Below, in pieces: positions 54,197 to 61,942 of a stretch of 64,000 nucleotides of DNA (position 1 is the first letter of the stretch; every line of letters starts with the position of its first letter). The translations under genes were made by a program, and so were the position numbers. Origin of the DNA: Sphingobacterium spiritivorum (GTDB taxonomy: Bacteria > Bacteroidota > Bacteroidia > Sphingobacteriales > Sphingobacteriaceae); the NCBI RefSeq assembly GCF_016724845.1, contig NZ_CP068082.1:5022001-5086000 (forward strand), written 5' to 3'. Under the pieces are notes generated by a model. That model was not told the DNA's origin. It did not search any database and worked only from the letters and a program-made list of their open reading frames with translations.

Positions 54197-54705
54197 AATA
54201 AATCCGTTTCTAATGTTAAACCAAAACTGCGACTTCGGAGCGGTTTTCAGCTCCCTGCAAGGGCAAGTGCTTTTGAGGTACTGAAATTCATTTCGAGTAC
54301 CTCAAAAGATAACTTGCTCTGAACAAGGGTTCAGAAAAATCCGTTTTGCAAACGGATTGGGGTTAGCCGAAAAAACCAACCGCTTCCATTACAAATTTCG
54401 ACAAGAGTATTTGAATAACAGCTATTTACAACCACGCCTTTGAACGCCAAATAGTGCCACAAAGTGCCACGTTTATGCGGGTTGACATTGCTTTTATTTC
54501 CTTTGTTGTGGTTAGTTGGCTGGTTGGCTATGGAGTTCACCAATGGGTTAAAGTGATTGCAGGCAATCTATTGGATTTTTAGCTAATGAAACAGTTAATT
54601 GAAAATATGCAGGTGCATAAATAGTTACATCGGTACAATGATATATACAACTAACTGTTCAGTTAACCAAACAGCTAATTTGAAATAACATTAAAAACAA
54701 GTGAT
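54197..54705. other. probable transfer-origin region with inverted repeats
   Basis: This gene-free gap between mobA (-) and the DUF3408 gene (+) holds a long interrupted inverted repeat: CTTTTGAGGTACT/AGTACCTCAAAAG (54270-54282, 54296-54308) extended by GCAAGT/ACTTGC (54263-54268, 54312-54317). A second one is ATCCGTTT-TGC-AAACGGAT (54339-54357). AGTGCCAC occurs twice ten bases apart (54453-54460, 54463-54470). Bacteroidota mobilisation origins usually lie just upstream of mobA, so this is the most likely oriT; the nick site is not assigned. Confidence 0.55.
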
Positions 54706-55170
54706 ATGATACACGAAGAAAACAAAAAACAGCAACCCGAAGTACAGGACTTTTCTATCGAAAATTTCATTGGCAGTGAAAAGAAACAACCTGCACAGGA
54801 ACAACAGGCAGTAACACATTGGGACGACTTTACCGCACCCGAAACAGACGAAAAAACTGCGGAAACAGGAACGGAACATACAAGACCGTCAGCGAGCAAT
54901 ACCAAAAGAATGACCTCAAAGCCAAAGAAGCTGACCAAAGAAGATTACTGCGGTCAGTTCTTTAAAATTTCGAATACAAGGGCAAGCAAAGGAAAATCGG
55001 TCTATGTAAGACAGGAACACCACGAAACGTTTAACAGGCTTATCGGCATTATGGGTATCGACAAACTCACGATTTATGCGTATCTGGATAACATTATCGA
55101 ATACCACTTTCAGGAGTTCGGGGAGTTGGTTAAGGAAATCTATAATGAGAAACACAAACCGTTGTTCTGA
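54706..55170 (+). CDS. DUF3408-family conjugative-element protein
   Basis: The 154-residue protein has a disordered Glu/Gln/Thr-rich N-terminus (about 1-75) and the C-terminal DUF3408 domain (YCGQFFKISNTRASKGKSVY, VRQEHHETFNRLIGIMGIDK, LTIYAYLDNIIEYHFQEFG). These proteins accompany mob genes in Bacteroidota conjugative and mobilizable elements and may have a ribbon-helix-helix-type fold. It is divergent from mobA across the probable transfer origin. Confidence 0.85.
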   Translation: MIHEENKKQQPEVQDFSIENFIGSEKKQPAQEQQAVTHWDDFTAPETDEKTAETGTEHTRPSASNTKRMTSKPKKLTKEDYCGQFFKISNTRASKGKSVYVRQEHHETFNRLIGIMGIDKLTIYAYLDNIIEYHFQEFGELVKEIYNEKHKPLF

Positions 55171-55260
55171 TAACGATAGGCTGGTGGTGGTGCGTTTCTC
55201 TCTCTCTCTTAAAATTGTTTCCAAAAGAAAAAAACAGAAAAAAAAGAAAGCCATTTTAAG

Positions 55261-55410
55261 AAGGCGGACAGGTGAAAAAACCAAAAGGAAACGGAATAAG
55301 TCCCGAAGGGTGGCAGGGCAATCACGCAACAACTCGGCGAAGCCACCTTAATTTTGTCCTGCCATTATGCCGTAGTCTTTTGGCTGGGTCGTGCGGTGGC
55401 TGTCCGCCTT
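55261..55410. other. nested inverted repeats, possible structured RNA or DNA element
   Basis: In the 420-base gap after the DUF3408 gene, AAGGCGGACAG (55261-55271) pairs perfectly with CTGTCCGCCTT (55400-55410). Inside, TGGCAGGGCAA (55311-55321) pairs with TTGTCCTGCCA (55354-55364) with one G-U. The nesting could fold into a long two-helix structure on either strand. No convincing gene occupies the interval; the short frames here lack start signals. Confidence 0.5.
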
Positions 55411-55592
55411 ACCTTTGCTACCTTTTTTATTCTTTTTTGGCAATATTTTCAAATACTTCTATCATTGTATTTAGCAACTACAAGCCAAATACTACCTCTC
55501 ACTGCAACAATTAAAAGTTGCATCGCTCTTCAAGTTAAATTTAAAGATAAAGTTGATAATCAGCTTTGTTTTTATTTAAAAGGAATACAGCG

Positions 55593-55787
55593 ATGGAAAA
55601 CAGTGAGAACAAAAAGGAAACTCCCGAAATCGACAAGACCATTTTGGATATAAATGAGCAAAGGGAGCGTGAGAAAGAGGAAAAATTTGTAGATTTAATC
55701 ATTGAGATTATTGTGTCTGCAACATTAAGGGAATACTATGAAAAGAGCGATAAGATACCTACGGTTCAGCCAACTCGGACAAAGTAA
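55593..55787 (+). CDS. small protein overlapping the recombinase start
   Basis: The 64-residue frame starts at an ATG preceded by AAAGGAATACAGCG, a fair ribosome-binding site. It reads MENSENKKETPEIDKTILDI, a charged stretch, then FVDLIIEIIVSATLREYYEK. Its last 50 bases overlap the recombinase start in another frame, a layout seen where a small accessory protein is coupled to a recombinase. Its role is unknown; it may regulate expression or direct excision. Confidence 0.6.
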   Translation: MENSENKKETPEIDKTILDINEQREREKEEKFVDLIIEIIVSATLREYYEKSDKIPTVQPTRTK

Positions 55788-57261
55788 CGGTTCCATCGAA
55801 AGACAGGAACTCTATACCGACCAATGGCTGAAATTCAACGATGTCGAATTGGTTGATACCTTTATCGACAGGGGCAAGAGCGCACGGACATTTGACCGCC
55901 CTGACTTCATCAAATTGAGGGAGTTCATAACCAAGCACCATAGGACGGTGGACTATCTCTTGGTTGACCAACTTGACCGTTTCAGCCGTGATGCAGGGGA
56001 AGCGATGAGCATGGTCAAACTCCTTCAACAGAAATACAGCATACAGGTCGTAAGCGTCACAGAGGGCATTGTCTTCGATTATGACACGCCTGGAAGTTTC
56101 TTCCGTGCAGGATTGCAGTTGTTGCTTGCCGAAGAGGACAATATCAACCGAAGTATTAAGGTAAAGGGTGGTATCTATACCGCAAAAGCCAAAGAGGGAA
56201 GATATGTTTACAAGAACGCTCCGTTCGGGTACAGGAAACAGGGAGAACGCAAGGAACGGCGGTTGATAATCGAGGAAACCGAAGCCAAGATAGTACGGTT
56301 CATCTACGATGCCTATTTGAGAGATACACCACTTTATCTGATAAAAGAACAAGCTCAAAGGTTGGGCTTTCCGACAAAGGGCAATATGGCTATCGAGCGT
56401 GTGCTTAAAAACCCGACCTATGCAGGCTTGCTGAAAGTGGAAACCTACAAGGACTATGCAGGCGGATTGTTTGACGGCATCCACGAACCTATCGTTGACA
56501 AGACCACGTGGATGATGGTACAGGAGAAAATGAAACGTCCCGAAAAAACAAGGACGGTCATCGATGATGAAATCCCATTGCGTGGGGTATTGAAATGCCA
56601 TTGTGGAAACCCATTGTCGGGCGCACCGTCAAGGGGCAAATCGGGTAAGTATTTCTATTACTACAAATGCAGGCACTCCAAGCACAACAATATAAGTGCT
56701 ATCAAAGCTCATAACCAATTTTTGGAAGCCTGTGAACTGATGAGTTTACCGAGTGCAAGGGTAAGGAAGATTAGGACAGTGACCAAAAGCTCGCTCGATA
56801 TGGAAATGGAGAGCAACCGTAAAAAGGCAATGGAAAAGAAAAGTCAATTGCAAGAAGCCGAGGAAAAACTGTTTTCGGTCGAGGAGAAATGGATAAAGAA
56901 CGAAATCAACAAAGATACCTATGACCGTTGGTATTCGATATACAGCAACGAAATACTGAACCTTAAAGGGGCGATCGAACGGCTGGGCAATGACCAGAGC
57001 AAGGCGTTCAGCATCTTGGAAGATAACCTAAACCTATTAACGGATATGCGCCATGTATATTCCAAGTCCGATACGCTTCAAAAAAGGGAATTTGTGAACA
57101 GGGTGTTCGACAGCAATCTGTACTATGAAAATGGCATTTATCGAACACCTACCATGCTCGGTTTATTGTCTCATAACCATTTGAAAATGAAAGAAAAGGG
57201 ATTGCTTATTTATGAAAAAAAAGAGGGTCTTCTTGATGAAGACCCTCTCAGCGGAGAGTGA
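55738..57261 (+). CDS. large serine recombinase (site-specific integrase)
   Basis: The 507-residue protein has an N-terminal resolvase domain (RYLRFSQLGQSNGSIERQ, with Ser in RFSQ as likely nucleophile; LLVDQLDRFSRDAGEA), a recombinase domain (YKNAPFGYRKQGERKERRLI and NPTYAGLLKVETYKD) and a zinc-ribbon segment with CHCGNPLSG and YYKCRHSKH. A coiled coil (about 360-430) follows. The frame passes through a tRNA-type terminator and stops ten bases inside tRNA-Ser(TGA). The last dozen codons (EGLLDEDPLSGE) are therefore supplied by host sequence, which marks attR. It probably catalyses integration and excision of the element. Confidence 0.92.
   Translation: MKRAIRYLRFSQLGQSNGSIERQELYTDQWLKFNDVELVDTFIDRGKSARTFDRPDFIKLREFITKHHRTVDYLLVDQLDRFSRDAGEAMSMVKLLQQKYSIQVVSVTEGIVFDYDTPGSFFRAGLQLLLAEEDNINRSIKVKGGIYTAKAKEGRYVYKNAPFGYRKQGERKERRLIIEETEAKIVRFIYDAYLRDTPLYLIKEQAQRLGFPTKGNMAIERVLKNPTYAGLLKVETYKDYAGGLFDGIHEPIVDKTTWMMVQEKMKRPEKTRTVIDDEIPLRGVLKCHCGNPLSGAPSRGKSGKYFYYYKCRHSKHNNISAIKAHNQFLEACELMSLPSARVRKIRTVTKSSLDMEMESNRKKAMEKKSQLQEAEEKLFSVEEKWIKNEINKDTYDRWYSIYSNEILNLKGAIERLGNDQSKAFSILEDNLNLLTDMRHVYSKSDTLQKREFVNRVFDSNLYYENGIYRTPTMLGLLSHNHLKMKEKGLLIYEKKEGLLDEDPLSGE
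57215..57247 (-). terminator. terminator of tRNA-Ser(TGA), at the right element edge
   Basis: A 10-bp perfect stem GAGGGTCTTC/GAAGACCCTC with a five-base loop is followed on the minus strand by a T8 tract, four bases after the tRNA 3' end. The plus strand of the same bases is read as the recombinase C-terminus. Confidence 0.9.
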
Positions 57262-57336
57262 GGGATTCGAACCCCCGGACCTGTGACAGTCAACAGTTTT
57301 CAAGACTGCCGCATTCGACCACTCTGCCAACTCTCC
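57252..57336 (-). tRNA. tRNA-Ser(TGA)
   Basis: The 85-base class II tRNA has acceptor GGAGAGT/ACTCTCC, anticodon TGA, a long variable arm and T-arm GGGGGTTCGAATCCCTC. The gene is complete. Its last ten bases overlap the recombinase frame on the other strand. It reads UCA and related serine codons. Confidence 0.95.
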
Positions 57337-57427
57337 GCGACAAAAGTACAAATTTTCTCTATTCTACCAAATAATATTTTAGAATTTATGGCTAAAATAT
57401 GCTTTTAATTATGAATCAAGCTGATTA

Positions 57428-57955
57428 TTAGCTTTTTGAAAATTGGATATCACCTGATATTTTCACCTCTTCACTGACCATTACTCCACCGGTTTCTAAT
57501 GCAGCATTCCACGTAAGACCAAAATCACTTCTGTTTATTTTGCCTGAAAAAGTGTATCCGGCTTTACTATTTCCCCATGGATCTATAGCAATACCTCCGA
57601 AATCCACATCCAATGTAATAGGTTTGGTCACATCCTTTATCGTCAAATCTCCTGTCACTGCAAATTCATCTTCTGATTTCTTTACAATAGAAGTCGATAC
57701 AAACTTAATCTCAGGATAATTGGCCGCATCAAAAAAGTCTCCGCTTTTTAAATGTTGATCGCGTTGTTCATTTTTAGTATTAATGGAGTCGGTTTTGATA
57801 GCTGCTTTAATCGTTGCTGAAGTCAGATCTTCACCATTTCCTTCTAATTGGATTTCAAAGTCTTGAAAAAGTCCTTTTACATTTGAAATCATCATGTGTT
57901 TTACTTTAAACTCTAATTCACTGTGAGCAGAGTCTAGATTCCAGATAGTTGCCAT
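57428..57955 (-). CDS. YceI-family lipid-binding protein
   Basis: The 175-residue YceI lipocalin-like barrel starts at WNLDSAHSELEFKVKHMMIS and shows VTGDLTIKDVTKPITLDVDFGG and GYTFSGKINRSDFGLTWN, the family core. It has no signal peptide, so it is the cytoplasmic branch rather than the secreted polyprenyl-binding type. It is the first chromosomal protein gene right of the element. Confidence 0.93.
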   Translation of the reverse strand: MATIWNLDSAHSELEFKVKHMMISNVKGLFQDFEIQLEGNGEDLTSATIKAAIKTDSINTKNEQRDQHLKSGDFFDAANYPEIKFVSTSIVKKSEDEFAVTGDLTIKDVTKPITLDVDFGGIAIDPWGNSKAGYTFSGKINRSDFGLTWNAALETGGVMVSEEVKISGDIQFSKS

Positions 57956-58172
57956 ATATTTATTTTAATTTTCCACACAAAATTAAGTGTTATAACATAT
58001 ATTTTTGTTTTTTATATGTCATATTATAACAAAAAAGATAAGGAAGTTGTTCTGACAGGCGAGATAAATAATTGCCTTGACAGGCAATGACTTAATATAT
58101 CGGCGTAAAAAAAGTATTCATTTTTTTTGGAAATATAGCGGATTTGAGTAGTTTTGCATCACCGAAAGGGAC

Positions 58173-58246
58173 GCGCCCATAGCTCAGCTGGATAGAGCAA
58201 CGGTTTTCTAAACCGTCGGTCTCAGGTTCGAATCCTGATGGGCGTA
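58173..58246 (+). tRNA. tRNA-Arg(TCT)
   Basis: The 74-base cloverleaf has acceptor GCGCCCA/TGGGCGT (first pair G-U), D-arm AGCTCAGCTGGATAGAGC, anticodon TCT, and T-arm CTCAGGTTCGAATCCTGAT. It reads AGA/AGG. Confidence 0.95.
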
Positions 58247-58247
58247 C

Positions 58248-58284
58248 AAAAAAGCCACTTAACATAGTGTTAAGTGGCTTTTTT
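58248..58284 (+). terminator. terminator after tRNA-Arg(TCT)
   Basis: A perfect 17-bp stem AAAAAAGCCACTTAACA/TGTTAAGTGGCTTTTTT with loop TAG lies directly after the tRNA. Confidence 0.92.
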
Positions 58285-58436
58285 GCTTATATATTATGCT
58301 GCACTCTTTTCCTAAAATTTTTGATCCTATATATCCGAGGTTTTGGTTAAAAACTTCATAAATAAACACGTAAATCCTGATTATTGTAAGGTAGCTACTC
58401 TAAAAACTATACCTTTACAGAAATATAAAACTAATA

Positions 58437-58985
58437 ATGCTTACTATAAATTTCTCAGAGTTTCCTGAATTGGAAACTAACAGATTGAAACTACGACGTG
58501 CTGATCTAAATGATATAAACGAGTTATTTGCCCTACGTTCTGATCCGCAGATAATGAAATATATTCCCAGACCTATTGCCACAGGACTTGAGGAAATATC
58601 AGAACATATCAAAATAGTCAATGAAAAAATTAGCAGCAATGAGATCATCAATTGGGCAATTACGCTAAAAGATAATCCTAAAATGATTGGAACTATCGGC
58701 TATTATCATATTAAGTCTGAGCATTATCGGGCAGAAATTGGGTATATGCTGCTTCCTGATTTTCAAGGAAACGGTTATATTACCGAAGCAATTAATCAAG
58801 TTGCTAATTACGGCTTTACTAAAATGGGTCTACATTCGATCGAAGCATTGATTGATCCTGAAAATACAGCCTCAGCCAAAGTATTAGAGAAATGCAATTT
58901 TGTTAAAGAGGGATATTTTAAAGAAAGTGAATTCTATAACGGAAAATTTATCGATACAGTCATTTATTCGAAATTAAATGGATAA
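58437..58985 (+). CDS. GNAT-family N-acetyltransferase (RimJ/RimL type)
   Basis: The 182-residue protein begins with the RimJ/L pattern ELETNRLKLRRADLNDINELFALRSD. It has an acetyl-CoA segment EIGYMLLPDFQGNGYITEAI (Q/R-x-x-G-x-G/A as QGNGYI) and NTASAKVLEKCNFVKEGYFKE at the C-terminus. Such enzymes acetylate protein N-termini or small molecules. A terminator follows. Confidence 0.92.
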   Translation: MLTINFSEFPELETNRLKLRRADLNDINELFALRSDPQIMKYIPRPIATGLEEISEHIKIVNEKISSNEIINWAITLKDNPKMIGTIGYYHIKSEHYRAEIGYMLLPDFQGNGYITEAINQVANYGFTKMGLHSIEALIDPENTASAKVLEKCNFVKEGYFKESEFYNGKFIDTVIYSKLNG

Positions 58986-59032
58986 AATATAGCGGAAGCA
59001 GAAATCGTAATAATAAAACCTAAAGGATTACC

Positions 59033-59061
59033 AAAGGTTCAATTTAATAAATTGAACCTTT
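59033..59061 (+). terminator. rho-independent terminator
   Basis: A perfect 13-bp stem AAAGGTTCAATTT/AAATTGAACCTTT with a three-base loop is followed by TTC after the acetyltransferase gene. Confidence 0.85.
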
Positions 59062-59162
59062 TCTACATCCCCTATTCTTACTTATTTTCAAGAAGAGCGA
59101 TCAGGATCTGATTCGAAAATCATACAACTTTATATGAGCCACCTGTATTAACATTTATGATA

Positions 59163-59609
59163 TCACAAGGATTCGTTAAGCTTTTTAATTTTTGATCTGA
59201 AAATTAAAAATTCAACAACCGTACAGAACAAATAAAGTATCGAAAAGCCTAACAGCATTTTTATAGAGGAGGGTATAATGTCGTACTGATCAATATCCAA
59301 TGCTACATTAACACCGACGAAAAGAACAAAAAAGAGAGGTATTCCCGAAAACGTCAGAAAGGACAAATAATTATTATTCCTGACTCGGTCTATTTGATTT
59401 AGAAAAAATAATAACGAACTGACAGCTATTGCAACAAGATACAGTGAGGACAGAACGACCTGCATGAATACATCCATAACAGTATAGAATTTTTCTAAAG
59501 TTGTTGTATCAGGAGGATTAAATCTATCAATAATAACTCTGTAAAGCAAAAACAACACAATACCCAGCACAATATTAATCAGCGAAAACCTAAATATTAT
59601 TTTCTTCAT
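59163..59609 (-). CDS. small membrane protein, four predicted helices, unknown
   Basis: The 148-residue protein has hydrophobic segments near 5-25, 42-65, 80-100 and 115-137 (LINIVLGIVLFLLYRVII; VVLSSLYLVAIAVSSLLFFL; TFSGIPLFFVLFVGVNVAL; LLGFSILYLFCTVVEFLIF). It has no recognisable motif. The C-terminus is basic and cytoplasmic (RSKIKKLNESL). No partner is apparent. Confidence 0.65.
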   Translation of the reverse strand: MKKIIFRFSLINIVLGIVLFLLYRVIIDRFNPPDTTTLEKFYTVMDVFMQVVLSSLYLVAIAVSSLLFFLNQIDRVRNNNYLSFLTFSGIPLFFVLFVGVNVALDIDQYDIIPSSIKMLLGFSILYLFCTVVEFLIFRSKIKKLNESL

Positions 59610-59767
59610 ATCTTATTAATAGCTCCTTTATTAAGGATATCATTAGCATTCCACAATTATATGCTAATCCTCTAAAATTATAAAAAATATAGCTATTAAT
59701 AAAGCTGTATCAGATCTAAAAACAGTTATCTTTTAACTCCTAACTGTCAGAAAAATTATTAACTTCT

Positions 59768-60952
59768 TTAATTTGTTTTATTGGGTCTTGTAGATACTTC
59801 TAAATATGGACTAGAAAAATCATATCCGCTGTAAACGCCCGAAACATTTATGCTCTTACCTGATTTGACACCCCGGTATACAGCTTTGTACTTTAATTCA
59901 ACAGCATGCTGTACTATCCATAAATCATATGAAAACCAAGAATATGCTGGTATTACAATCTCCATCGGGTAGGTAGTAACAACTGTACGATAAGGCTTTG
60001 GACCATAATTCATCTTTATTTTTTCCTTCTTTCCAAAAGAATTCACACCAGCAGAAGAGCTTACTCTGGGCAAATCAGTTTCTAATTCAACATTTTTGTT
60101 TTTTTTAAAACTTATTCCATTAAATGTCTCCTGAATTGAAAATTCACTTTTTAGTGTATCTCTCAGCAACACATTTTCCCTGAATTCTGTAGACCAGTTG
60201 TTTATCCTCAAACCGTAATCAATTCGGGTTATTCTTGAATTGGTAATCCTTCCACCTGTCGTATCCAACTGTATACTCTCCAATATAAACTCCTCATTGG
60301 GAACAAATACAAAATTCAGATATTGTATAAAGTCCCTTTTCCCCATAAACAATCTACCGTACTCTGCTCTTATACTATAATTAAATGGCTTTGGTTTTCC
60401 ATCTATCATAACTGTACCCGATACATCCCGACTGTCTAAATAGTAAGCTGTTCTTTCTGAATTTAAAACCGGAATCCATGAAAAACCAAATGAAGAAGGC
60501 CTACCGGATCGTTGGGTAAACGGAAAATACTGGTCCGGACTTTTGGCATATGCTCCGACACCTATTGCTGTATTTTCTTTTACAGAGTAGAGCATATAAG
60601 GATTATCAGAAGATAGAGGAGAAAACTTAAAATAAAACAACTGCGAGTCGTCATCAGGCGCTATGGGCTCGACAAGCAGATTTTTCCCTTGACCATAACT
60701 CTGTAAAACTAAGTTATCATATGCTTGTATATAGAACTGCAGACCATCCAACTGATAAAGAATATCATATACACTCTTTACTACAGTATCTTTTTTGACA
60801 ACCGGAAATTTTGCAGAATCGAGTTCCAATAGTATGCCTCTCTCTTCCGGATTATCAGGAGGTTTTATATCCTGCCTGGAACAGGAAAGTAGTATGATTG
60901 TATTCAGTAATATAAATATCGTCAACTTTATATAATAGATGGATGGTTTCAT
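59768..60952 (-). CDS. large lipoprotein, possibly lectin-like plus aerolysin-like fold
   Basis: The 394-residue protein has a lipoprotein signal (IILLSC, then SRQDIKPPDNPEERG). The N-terminal half contains repeated aromatic-polar motifs (LQFYIQAYDNLVLQSYGQG, FYFKFSPLSSDNPYMLYSVKE) that could be a beta-trefoil. The C-terminal half is long beta-strands with alternating polarity (GPKPYRTVVTTYPMEIVIPA, then YSWFSYDLWIVQHAVELKYK), a pattern reminiscent of aerolysin/epsilon-toxin-like pore proteins. Both fold ideas are guesses from pattern. The small DUF4377 lipoprotein gene lies 33 bases upstream on the same strand. Confidence 0.6.
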   Translation of the reverse strand: MKPSIYYIKLTIFILLNTIILLSCSRQDIKPPDNPEERGILLELDSAKFPVVKKDTVVKSVYDILYQLDGLQFYIQAYDNLVLQSYGQGKNLLVEPIAPDDDSQLFYFKFSPLSSDNPYMLYSVKENTAIGVGAYAKSPDQYFPFTQRSGRPSSFGFSWIPVLNSERTAYYLDSRDVSGTVMIDGKPKPFNYSIRAEYGRLFMGKRDFIQYLNFVFVPNEEFILESIQLDTTGGRITNSRITRIDYGLRINNWSTEFRENVLLRDTLKSEFSIQETFNGISFKKNKNVELETDLPRVSSSAGVNSFGKKEKIKMNYGPKPYRTVVTTYPMEIVIPAYSWFSYDLWIVQHAVELKYKAVYRGVKSGKSINVSGVYSGYDFSSPYLEVSTRPNKTN

Positions 60953-60985
60953 TTTTGTATCAACTTTGAAGAGCTTTTATAACGA

Positions 60986-61339
60986 TCAATTAACCTTTGT
61001 TTTGGAAATAACTTTTATAAGTTCAAATTCTGTGTCACCTGAATCCATAGGTGGATTTGCTAACTTTGTAGCTTTTACCAGAATTCTATACTCAAATCCG
61101 AGTTCGTAACTAAATCCGGTAATTTCACTTTTAGCTAAATAATAAGTATTATTATTATTTTTAGCCTCAGTTACTATCAGACAATCGGGTACTTTAACAC
61201 CATATGAGGGTTCACATGTTGTATATTTAGATGCAACAATCATTTCAACATGCCTTACGACATCCCGTTCTTCTTTCATACAAGCCATACTCAGCAACAC
61301 CATACCTAATAATGACAATAATTTAACTATATAATTCAT
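60986..61339 (-). CDS. DUF4377 lipoprotein
   Basis: The 117-residue protein has a lipoprotein signal (VLLSMAC) and a DUF4377-like domain: IVASKYTTCEPSYGVKVPDCL, GFSYELGFEYRILVKATK, and PPMDSGDTEFELIKVISK. The family has no assigned role and is often seen in heat-shock or META-domain contexts. The larger lipoprotein gene follows after 33 bases, probably in one transcript. Confidence 0.82.
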   Translation of the reverse strand: MNYIVKLLSLLGMVLLSMACMKEERDVVRHVEMIVASKYTTCEPSYGVKVPDCLIVTEAKNNNNTYYLAKSEITGFSYELGFEYRILVKATKLANPPMDSGDTEFELIKVISKTKVN

Positions 61340-61542
61340 AACAACCTGTTTTATTTTATAAAAGATATAAACATAAAACCAAATTTACAAAACAAAAATA
61401 ATAAAGAAATCAAAAACTAAATAAACGACAATATTTTTCAATAGAAAAAGAAAGCTCATTTTAGCTATTATACCCGTTTTCGTTCATGTAAAAACAGAAA
61501 AGCTAAGTTGATTGTTATTAATGAACAACAATCAATATAAAT

Positions 61543-61851
61543 ATGGAAACCAGGCACAATTACGAAACGGCAGATGTCGCATTAGCGAAACTACAGCAGA
61601 TGGGATACAATATAGATTACAATATAGAATTCGATGAAATATATAGCAATACAGAAGAATATCAGATCGATTATCTTTACCGGTATGAAGGTTCGTCAAA
61701 TCCTGATGATGAGTCCACTGTGTATGGCATTTCTAACCCATCCAATGGAAAAAAAGGAGTATTTGTAGTCGGCAATTTATCTCTGATAGAAGGTAAAAAA
61801 CGTGATATCATTCTTAATCTGGAACTGAAATATAAAAACAAAAGCACCTGA
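61543..61851 (+). CDS. small conserved Bacteroidota protein, function unknown
   Basis: The 102-residue cytoplasmic protein begins METRHNYETADVALAKLQQM and contains an acidic central stretch (YNIEFDEIYSNTEEYQIDYL) and a beta-strand core around GISNPSNGKKGVFVVGNLSL. Similar small proteins are widespread in Bacteroidota, sometimes mislabelled as phosphoribosylpyrophosphate synthetase; there is no PRPP-binding motif here. It ends before a bidirectional terminator. Confidence 0.7.
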   Translation: METRHNYETADVALAKLQQMGYNIDYNIEFDEIYSNTEEYQIDYLYRYEGSSNPDDESTVYGISNPSNGKKGVFVVGNLSLIEGKKRDIILNLELKYKNKST

Positions 61852-61890
61852 TGACATAACTGTTATCAGATGCAGCCCCACTAAAAGATG

Positions 61891-61924
61891 TAAAGCTCAG
61901 TTCCTTTCCAGAAACTGAGCTTTA
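61891..61924. terminator. bidirectional terminator
   Basis: A perfect 12-bp stem TAAAGCTCAGTT/AACTGAGCTTTA with a ten-base loop lies between a plus-strand gene and the convergent GH30 gene. Confidence 0.8.
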
Positions 61925-61942
61925 TATCTAAATAATCCTTAC

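Larger units (their letters stand above)
40575..57222. mobile_element. putative integrative mobilizable element carrying a defence island
   Basis: The interval holds, from the right, a large serine recombinase, a DUF3408 protein, MobA and a MobB-type relaxase but no type IV secretion or coupling-protein genes. It is therefore mobilizable rather than self-transmissible. The cargo is a type III restriction system, a GHKL ATPase-nuclease, SIR2 and HerA, and small genes. The cargo is visibly more AT-rich than the flanking chromosome. Both proposed edges carry an A8 tract next to a tRNA-type terminator hairpin (40575-40605 and 57215-57247). The exact crossover is inferred; the right edge is better supported because the recombinase frame runs into host tRNA sequence. 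Confidence 0.7.

Noticed and set aside
55171..55592. Short plus-strand frames (for example near 55272-55514) between DUF3408 and the recombinase
   Set aside because: They have no start context, overlap each other and lie in the inverted-repeat region; they look like by-products of structured noncoding sequence.
55759..56601. 280-codon minus-strand frame opposite the recombinase
   Set aside because: It lies wholly antisense to clear resolvase and recombinase motifs and its translation is low-complexity and Phe/Cys-rich; it is a shadow frame.
57245..57270. AGGGATT shared by the T-arm of tRNA-Ser(TGA) and the left-edge tRNA relic as the att core
   Set aside because: A crossover there would give the original tRNA an acceptor 3' strand (TCAGCCCG) that cannot pair with the 5' strand GGAGAGT, so the parent tRNA would not work.
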